Source of the DNA: Saturnia japonica | Lineage: Eukaryota > Arthropoda > Insecta > Lepidoptera > Saturniidae | DNA length: 64,000 bases | Direction of reading: 5' to 3' | Assembly: GCA_033032175.1 (NCBI GenBank) | Contig: CM065320.1 | Location: forward strand, 15,023,413 to 15,087,412 | In this document: piece after piece, positions 58,201 to 64,000 of the stretch | Position numbering within the stretch: position 1 is the first letter of the stretch | Layout of the letters: every line of letters starts with the position of its first letter | Translations under genes and position numbers: made by a program | Notes under the pieces: generated by a model | The model's input: only the letters and a program-made list of their open reading frames with translations | The model's database searches: none | Told to the model about the DNA's origin: nothing

Positions 58201-58670
58201 TACATTTTAAAATATGCACATATATTTAATTAGCAAGAGGAACTCGATCTTTTTTTACTATAAAAATAATAGAAGTACGTTAAACTTAATTTATCAATAT
58301 ATGCGAAGGGATAAAATGGCATTTTAGAATATACCCATAGCTTGTGAATTTGTAACCTACAATTGATCAGTATCTATCTTAAATTTAAATAATAAATGCG
58401 GAGGGGAAAATCACATCTTAATATATGCGCATATCTTTAACTAGCAAGAGGAACTCGGCTTATTTTACAACATACATAATATAAGTTTTATAACTTAATC
58501 AGTCATTATGGGTTCAATGAGAAAATGGTATGTCAAAATATACTCGTCTATCAACCTATCCACTATCTCTCTACCTTAAATTTGAATTAAACTGAAACGA
58601 TACATGTGAACAAAAAAAAAATTACATCTTAAAACTTACAAATATCTTTAACTATCAAGTGTTCTTAATT
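58201..58670 (+). repeat. 211-bp tandem repeat, about 2.2 copies
   Basis: Units start at 58201, 58412 and 58623 (TACATYTTAAAATATGCRCA). The internal anchor TAGCAAGAGGAACTCG occurs at 58231 and 58442, with a weakened form at 58653. Spacing is exactly 211 both times. Non-coding, AT-rich. Confidence 0.8.
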
Positions 58671-59639
58671 AACGAAGAATAAATAAAAACGGTTAAATAT
58701 TAACAATGAAAATTAGTGCATAATTGAAATTACTCGAATGGCTAATTAATGTCTGATGTTCAGCGAACCGCATCGTGCGATAATACAGCGTGAGGTAAAA
58801 ATGTAGAATACGAAAAAACGTGTTAAAACCTAAGATGTTTTTATAAGTGTAGATGCGTTACCCGCGCTCTATTATGGCAATATTGAAGTCGGGTAATTGC
58901 TTGACATTTTCTTAGTCACGTATTATCGATTGTCACGGTTTCACATCAATAAAACTCAAAATATATATTCATTTCGTTCTGAAAACAAAAATAACATTTA
59001 ATGTCTTTCATATTCTTTCCCTTTTTTGCGTACTATATAACTGAATGTATTATTTATAGTTCTTGTGTATAGTTTAACTACGCTGTTTTTTTAGGGCAAT
59101 AATGTTGGCATATGGCGAGTCTATATATGAAATGTCATTGGTTAAAACTAATTGAAAATTCTCAAACGGAACTCAGATTGATAAGACCATAATAATTTTC
59201 TGAAAGATTTAATTAGTATAGCTAGAGATTTTGTAAAACAACAACTTCAATTTTGTATTGCTACTTATTGATTTAGGAATAGTGGTAGATACGGTTAGAT
59301 ACATTATGATTGATGTGCGACTGAATGATGATTAAAAAATGATATAGGTTTGCCGTTGTGCGCGCATCAAGCAAAAACTATTTGATTTATTTTGATATTT
59401 ATTTTTTGTTTTACTATTTAGACACTTGGTCCATTTAAAAAAATATATCACGATATCTTCATTGAATAAAGAATAAGAAACTACGATTTTTATAAGCATT
59501 ACGTTTTTCGAAATGTGCTTTCTTATTATAGAGGTGTGTTGATTATAATATTAAAATAGGTTATAGAATTATTATAACAGATTAACGCGGACCAAGTCGT
59601 AAGTGCTTGATCATTTAATAAATAAATAACACCGGACAA
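58671..59639. other. Unannotated AT-rich stretch
   Basis: I can support no gene or repeat here. Confidence 0.4.
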
Positions 59640-59872
59640 TTTTTAACAAAAAAGAAAACTAACTTCAATGATTTTGAAGAGTTTCCTGGTGTATCTTTAA
59701 AGTTAAAGCTCCAATGCCAATGAAATTAAAATGCGACGATCCGTGAGGTATTCCCTATCCAACAAAAAAAAAAAAAAAAAACATCATGATCGGTTCATAA
59801 ACAGAGATGTTAAGATACATTCGAATCGAGTGACCTCCCTCCCTCCCGTCTTTTGTTGAAGTCGATTAAAAA
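59640..59872 (-). repeat. CAACCGACTTC repeat family, copy 4
   Basis: Reverse copy: AACTAACTTCAATGATTTTG, CCAATGCCAATGAAATTAAA, CGTGAGGTATTCCCTATCC, an A18 run (59764-59781), and CTTTTGTTGAAGTCGATTAA at its own 5' end. Confidence 0.7.
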
Positions 59873-60630
59873 ATGCATTTAGAACAATTTCACAAGTAAT
59901 ACTTCTTGGTCTAGCAAATGTATTCAAGAATGTAAAATTATCGATAAAATAATCGTAAATCCCAAATCGTAGATTAGTAAATTTCATTATTGTTATTCAA
60001 GTTGTTTATTTCATTTACTAAATGTCACAGAGATAAGGTTTTAGAAGATGGCGAAATTGAAAAACAAATACAACAGCAAACATGTTTTTGGAATTTATTA
60101 TACATTTAGTAATTCGATTAATCAATAAAACTTTCAGCTGACGGAGAAGGAAATATTGCAAGAAAACCTGAACCCTCGATTAACATTCTTGGATTATAAT
60201 GTAGTAAAAAAATATAGAAATATAGGTTTCTAGTAATTTTTTATTGTCAATACGTTGTGGGTTAGCATAGTAATTAAGTGAACCATTCAGCATTTTGATC
60301 GAGATATTACAATGGGCCTGCCTGTATTTACTATTTATTGTTGTAATTATTAGACATATAATATGTGAAGACAGTTTTAAACGTCTCATTTATTGGTCAT
60401 TACAGGACATTATTAAATAAAAAAATAGTAATAATAATTTTCGAGAAAAAAGCCTACCTACCCTCAATTTCTTTAATAAATAATTTTGAAGTAGTGCATT
60501 TATCACAATTTTTTTCTAAATTGCTTTTCACAATGTTGAATATTTCTTGTAATAAAAGTTTACTTACATATCAATATATTGTTCGAAGATTTATCAAGTA
60601 AACATCACTTATTGCGTCAATAGCACTTAC

Positions 60631-60759
60631 TGCAACTACGGTACGACGTTCACTTCTACTGAAGGCGCGGACAACACTGCATTGGTTTGCGAAACTGCTC
60701 AGACGCAGGACCTTAACAATGGCCAGTTTAACCAGACACATCCCATTCACTACCATACT
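60631..60759 (-). other. Candidate first exon of a minus-strand transcript
   Basis: Predicted transcript start at A60759 in CAGT, with donor GTAAGT at 60630-60625. From the ATG at 60756 the exon is open for 42 codons (MVVNGMCLVKLAIVKVLRLS, SFANQCSVVRAFSRSERRTV, VA) and ends in phase 0. The peptide is basic and serine-containing, with few acids; it may be coding, a uORF or UTR. The region is GC-richer than its surroundings and is not repeated in the window. The plus-strand frame over it is also open, so coding status is unsettled. It could serve the transporter gene (acceptor at 6411, phase 0). Confidence 0.35.
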
Positions 60760-60788
60760 GCCGGCGCGGTAGTGGGATTAATATAAAG
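60757..60788 (-). promoter_or_regulatory. Candidate core promoter: TATA box plus initiator
   Basis: On the minus strand CTTTATATTAAT (TTTATA at 60787-60782) lies 28 bases before the A of CAGT (60760-60757), the spacing and initiator sequence usual for insect TATA promoters. No downstream promoter element was found at +28 to +32. Confidence 0.4.
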
Positions 60789-60789
60789 C

Positions 60790-61300
60790 GATGTGCAGGT
60801 GGGTAGGTCGTGATTAAATGGTCGTTTTTATGGTACACATGAAATAATTATCGGCCTATTATCCACAGGCACTTGTTGAAGCCACGTGTAAGTTGGTGTA
60901 CCAGTTCAGCGACAGTCTATAAAAGGAATGTGGAGATAGGAGTCAAAAATATATTAAAATAGCCGAAAATTGGGGTTAAGTAGAAATGGTTATGATTCTA
61001 CATAAACACAAAATAATGTTTCCAAATATTAGATTAGTGATGGCTTCACAATAAGTTGGGACAAAAAAAACTTTTTTTTAACTTTTGACATGAAAATATT
61101 TTAATTTTACACATTTTAAGAATTCTCATCAAAAATTAGCTTAATAAAAAAGTCATTAAAGGTTCACTTAATATCTTTTGTATTTTCAAAAATGTTTTTT
61201 TTTGTCATGTAAATATAGTCCACGGTTGACATCATAAGTATTCTGAAAATTTTAATTTAATATTTGGACTATTTCTTTTACATATATAATAATGGACATA
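60790..61300. other. Region upstream of the candidate promoter
   Basis: Not a repeat family known in the window. Bases 60840-60960 are GC-richer and contain CCACGTG at 60882-60888, an E-box-like word, and a second TATA-like TTTTATAG on the minus strand near 60920. Confidence 0.3.
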
Positions 61301-61778
61301 TCTATACAATTAATTAAATTGAAACGTCTCTTTGTAATGTCAAAATAACAGCTTTTTACATAATGCATATAAAAGTATATACGATACCTATATAAAAACA
61401 CGCATTTAAATTTTTTTTGTCTGTCTACCTGTTTGCTCCAGGTAATCTCTACTACCTACTTACCTACCTAGTACCTAGGCTACTTTTATTTTAGAAAAAG
61501 AATTAGGGTTCCGCAGAAATTTATAAAAAATGGCCATAGTGAATCAATTCGGGCGCTTAAATGGCTTACGCTGAGTAAACCATGAGAGATATAGCAAATT
61601 AGTAGCAAATAATTGTAGACATTAAAAATACCTACAAAAAAATCTGAGAGAGTATACGTCTATCTTCTAAGAAACACCCATAATAAGCATTTTTGTCTTT
61701 AAAATAGCCGGGAGCGGGGGAACAAGATTCGCGCGGGCATTCTGTAGTCCACATATGCGAAACCACGGGCACTGCTAG
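61301..61778 (+). mobile_element. Helitron-like element family A, full copy
   Basis: A|TCTATACAATTAATTAAATT at the 5' end, TTACGCTGAGTAAACCATGA inside, and GCGAAACCACGGGCACTG then CTAG|T at the 3' end. It contains a local ACCTACTTACCTACCTAG repeat (61451-61476). Confidence 0.8.
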
Positions 61779-62081
61779 TTATAGAATAAAAATAAAGTAC
61801 GAGATACAAAGTAAAAACATAAATTCAAGTCAATGTAACGCCAGAAAACTGTGTTTTAACATAGGAAAATAAACAATAGAAGATAGTTTGTTTTTATTTT
61901 TTTTACTCTGTCTATAAAATTATTTCATATGATATTAAGTGCAGTCTAGTTCAAGAGCAGATAATCGAAATACGGTGTGATGCATTTTGTATATATTACT
62001 ACAGAATGTAGGTATAGTAGGATATTCTAGGTATGGTTTGTTCATTTCGAAATTTTATATTCCGACGATAATCGCAGATAA

Positions 62082-62550
62082 TCATATACAATAAATACAA
62101 TTGAAGTATATGTTTGTAATGTCAAAATAACAGCTTTTTACTAAATGCATATTATGAAGTATATACGGTACTTATAACAAAACACCATTTTTTTTTTAAT
62201 TTGTCATTCTCCCTGTCAGATTCTTTCGGGTAATTCCCGAAACGGTTGGTCCGCTTTTGGCTAGACTTTTACTGACAGTTAGCTGATGTTATAAGGAGTA
62301 AATGATTGATTAATTCGGGCGCTTAAATGGCTTACGCTGATTAAACCATAAGAGATATTTCAAATGAATTTGCTACATAAATAAAGATTTACACAAATTT
62401 CAGAGATAGTATATGTCTATCTCTGAAGGATAACCACAAATAAACATTTTTATCCTTAAAATAACGAATAGCGGGAGTAGTATGATTTCCGCGTGTGCCC
62501 GATCGACGGCATTCTGCAGTCCACGCGAGTGCAGCCGCGGGCACTGTTAG
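62082..62550 (+). mobile_element. Helitron-like element family A, copy near 62 kb
   Basis: A|TCATATACAATAAATACAAT at the 5' end; GAGTGCAGCCGCGGGCACTG then TTAG at the 3' end (CTAG mutated). It lies about 300 bp from the previous copy, in the same orientation. Confidence 0.75.
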
Positions 62551-62652
62551 TAGTATATAAGATAGACCGCATGGCACAGTAGTATTAAACTCTACTATTG
62601 AGGCGAGAAGTCGCGGTATTCAGCATAATTATCAGAAGTGTGTCCGCTGATA

Positions 62653-63036
62653 TCTCCTTATATATAATAATCTCGTGTCACGGTGTTTGTGGTCGTACTC
62701 CTCTGAAACGGCTGGACCGATTTTTATGATTTTTCTTTGTATATTTGGTAGTCATGAGAGTAAATAGGTCGTAAAGTAGATTTCATACCGCTAGGTGATT
62801 AGGGTGGTCCCTACTCAGAATTCTTTGATTCCATTTTTTGGACCACATTTTCTTTTTAGCTTGTATCAAAAAGTACCTATAATCCCAAATTTTCACTCTC
62901 CTACACTACACCATCACATTTTTTTTTTCGGGATTTTATGATTTTTGTATGAACAAAAAAAAATTTTTTTAATCCTCGGCGCCTTATCAATTTCTATTGA
63001 AATATCTAGGCGAGCGAAGCCGCGGGCAACAGCTAG
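62653..63036 (+). mobile_element. Helitron-like element, separate family
   Basis: Starts A|TCTCCTTATATATAATAATC then TCGTGTCACGG, and ends GGCGAGCGAAGCCGCGGGCA then ACAGCTAG|T. The middle has GAAACGGCTGGACCGATTTT and long T and A runs. It shares the GC hairpin and CTAG end with family A but not the body. Confidence 0.7.
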
Positions 63037-63081
63037 TATATCTATAGAATATTAACTGTTTAGGTACCAAAATACAAGCTA

Positions 63082-63260
63082 TTTTTTTTTTTAACTGACT
63101 ACACTGTTGGCCTTAGGGACCCTATCCAAAAACAGAGCCGCTGCGGCTTTTACAGCTTCACCGGACTTGGGGGCGAGCGCTTAGGGCACTCAGCCGCGAA
63201 AGTTTGTGACGACCCGCACGAGGGTGCCAGAGTGGCCGAACCTCGGCTCGGGCGGTCGTC
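63082..63260 (-). repeat. GC-rich retroelement 3' fragment, copy 2
   Basis: After a T11 run: CTGACTACACTGTTGGCCTT, CGGACTTGGGGGCGAGCGCT and TAGGGCACTCAGCCGCG, matching 48243-48430. It has a longer GC-rich extension (CCTCGGCTCGGGCGGTCG). Confidence 0.6.
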
Positions 63261-64000
63261 GCGAATGCAAAAAGGTCACGATCTATCTAATTCCCTAATC
63301 CTAGGAGAATTCGAACTAACTAACATATACTCATACTATACTTGGTTTGGAGTTAAATGGTGGTGTGTGAAATTGTCCCCCCCCCCCCCCCACACCATAA
63401 TTATTTATTACTGTTTGCTTTAATATGAATAATATATACTTACTTTAGCTTAGTTTGATTGAAATTTCACATCCCTGAATGTCTTCATCTAACTGTAAGA
63501 AGAACAGTCTCCCACAGTCTTCGTTTCGTGACCCACGGAAAGTTAAGAAGGAACGTTGTATTATTTTTATTGGGAGGACTTTTTATATAAATCCAAGGAA
63601 CGACTAGACCGTCCAGATGTCAGAAAGTGTACACATGTCTTTACAATTCCCTTTGTCTCTATTGAGTATATTGCCCCGGCAATAAGCCCCGGCTTCTTGA
63701 CTGATTTTTATGAAATTTTGTTCACGGGAAGTACTTGTCATTCTTAAATCGATATGGGCCGCATGGATTGTAAATAATATGAGTAAAAAAAATTTACTGG
63801 ATGAAAATAATTACTGCGTAGTAACAAACGCGTGCGTTATTAATCCACTGTGCACAATAACCGAACTACATAAAAAATATAACATAAGTTTATGAATTAA
63901 AATAAAAACCACCAAAAACGTTGTTTTTATCGTTTAGATAAGTAGGTACTACTGTAGACAAAACCGTTGTTTTGTTCTTTGCAATACTATTTACTGTCAA
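63261..64000. other. Right-edge stretch with a repeat module
   Basis: A C15 run lies at 63377-63391. Bases 63693-63800 repeat the GATTTTTATGAAATTTTGTT module of 29985-30360. No gene; the open frames are chance. Confidence 0.4.

Noticed and set aside
58201..58670. CRISPR-like array
   Set aside because: The period is 211 bp with diverged full units and no short direct repeat with unique spacers; the genome is eukaryotic.
60556..60784. Plus-strand protein frame containing YCVNSTYCNYGTTFTSTEGA
   Set aside because: Open and protein-like, but lacking a start and a splice context. The minus strand has TATA, initiator and donor signals, so that reading is preferred.

Overview
The window looks like AT-rich genomic DNA from a moth or butterfly (Lepidoptera). 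The evidence is interrupted genes with GT-AG introns, decayed RTE-type and Jockey/CR1-type LINEs, a mori/cecropia-type mariner, a Tc1-type DD34E element, two tRNA-derived SINE families, and many short Helitron-like elements ending in CTAG. There is no operon, bacterial gene or CRISPR array. The order is inferred from the repeat types and cannot be narrowed to species.

Only one host gene can be read with confidence. It lies on the minus strand at the left edge and is the 5' half of a proton-coupled amino acid transporter (SLC36/PAT family). Five coding exons (6344-6396, 5239-5355, 3464-3614, 1745-1866, 446-530) join in phase through GT-AG introns into 176 codons. They cover the cytoplasmic N-terminus and about the first three membrane segments; the rest of the gene lies left of the window. 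The most upstream of these exons starts with a splice acceptor, so the transcript begins further right. Two minus-strand candidates could supply a first exon. One is a 129-base exon at 60631-60759 with a TATA box, a CAGT initiator and a GTAAGT donor. The other is a signal-peptide-like exon at 46226-46330. Both end in phase 0 and the 6344-6411 exon is open in phase 0, so most of the window may be one very long 5' intron of this gene. That is inference.

Everything else is transposon-derived or unexplained AT-rich sequence. 1-6.4 kb: transporter exons, a 40-bp-TIR MITE, a second TIR element holding a tandem duplication, and an RTE relic. 6.4-35 kb: scattered SINEs, Helitron-like copies, LINE relics, a nested palindrome and diverged tandem modules. 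38.0-44.0 kb: a three-level nest in which a Helitron-like element was split by a Tc1-like transposon, itself split by a nearly full-length Jockey/CR1-type LINE. 44.4-48 kb: a Helitron-like element, a SINE, the signal-peptide exon and a LINE relic. 48-54 kb: a MITE, then a 2.04-kb segmental duplication carrying a dead mariner and a SINE. 54-64 kb: another MITE, a 211-bp tandem repeat, the candidate promoter and three more Helitron-like elements.

No set of genes forming a new biological system is visible. The best leads are the candidate alternative first exons, the datable three-level nest, the duplicated dead mariner, and the shared 5' terminus (A|TCTATA) of several Helitron-like families.
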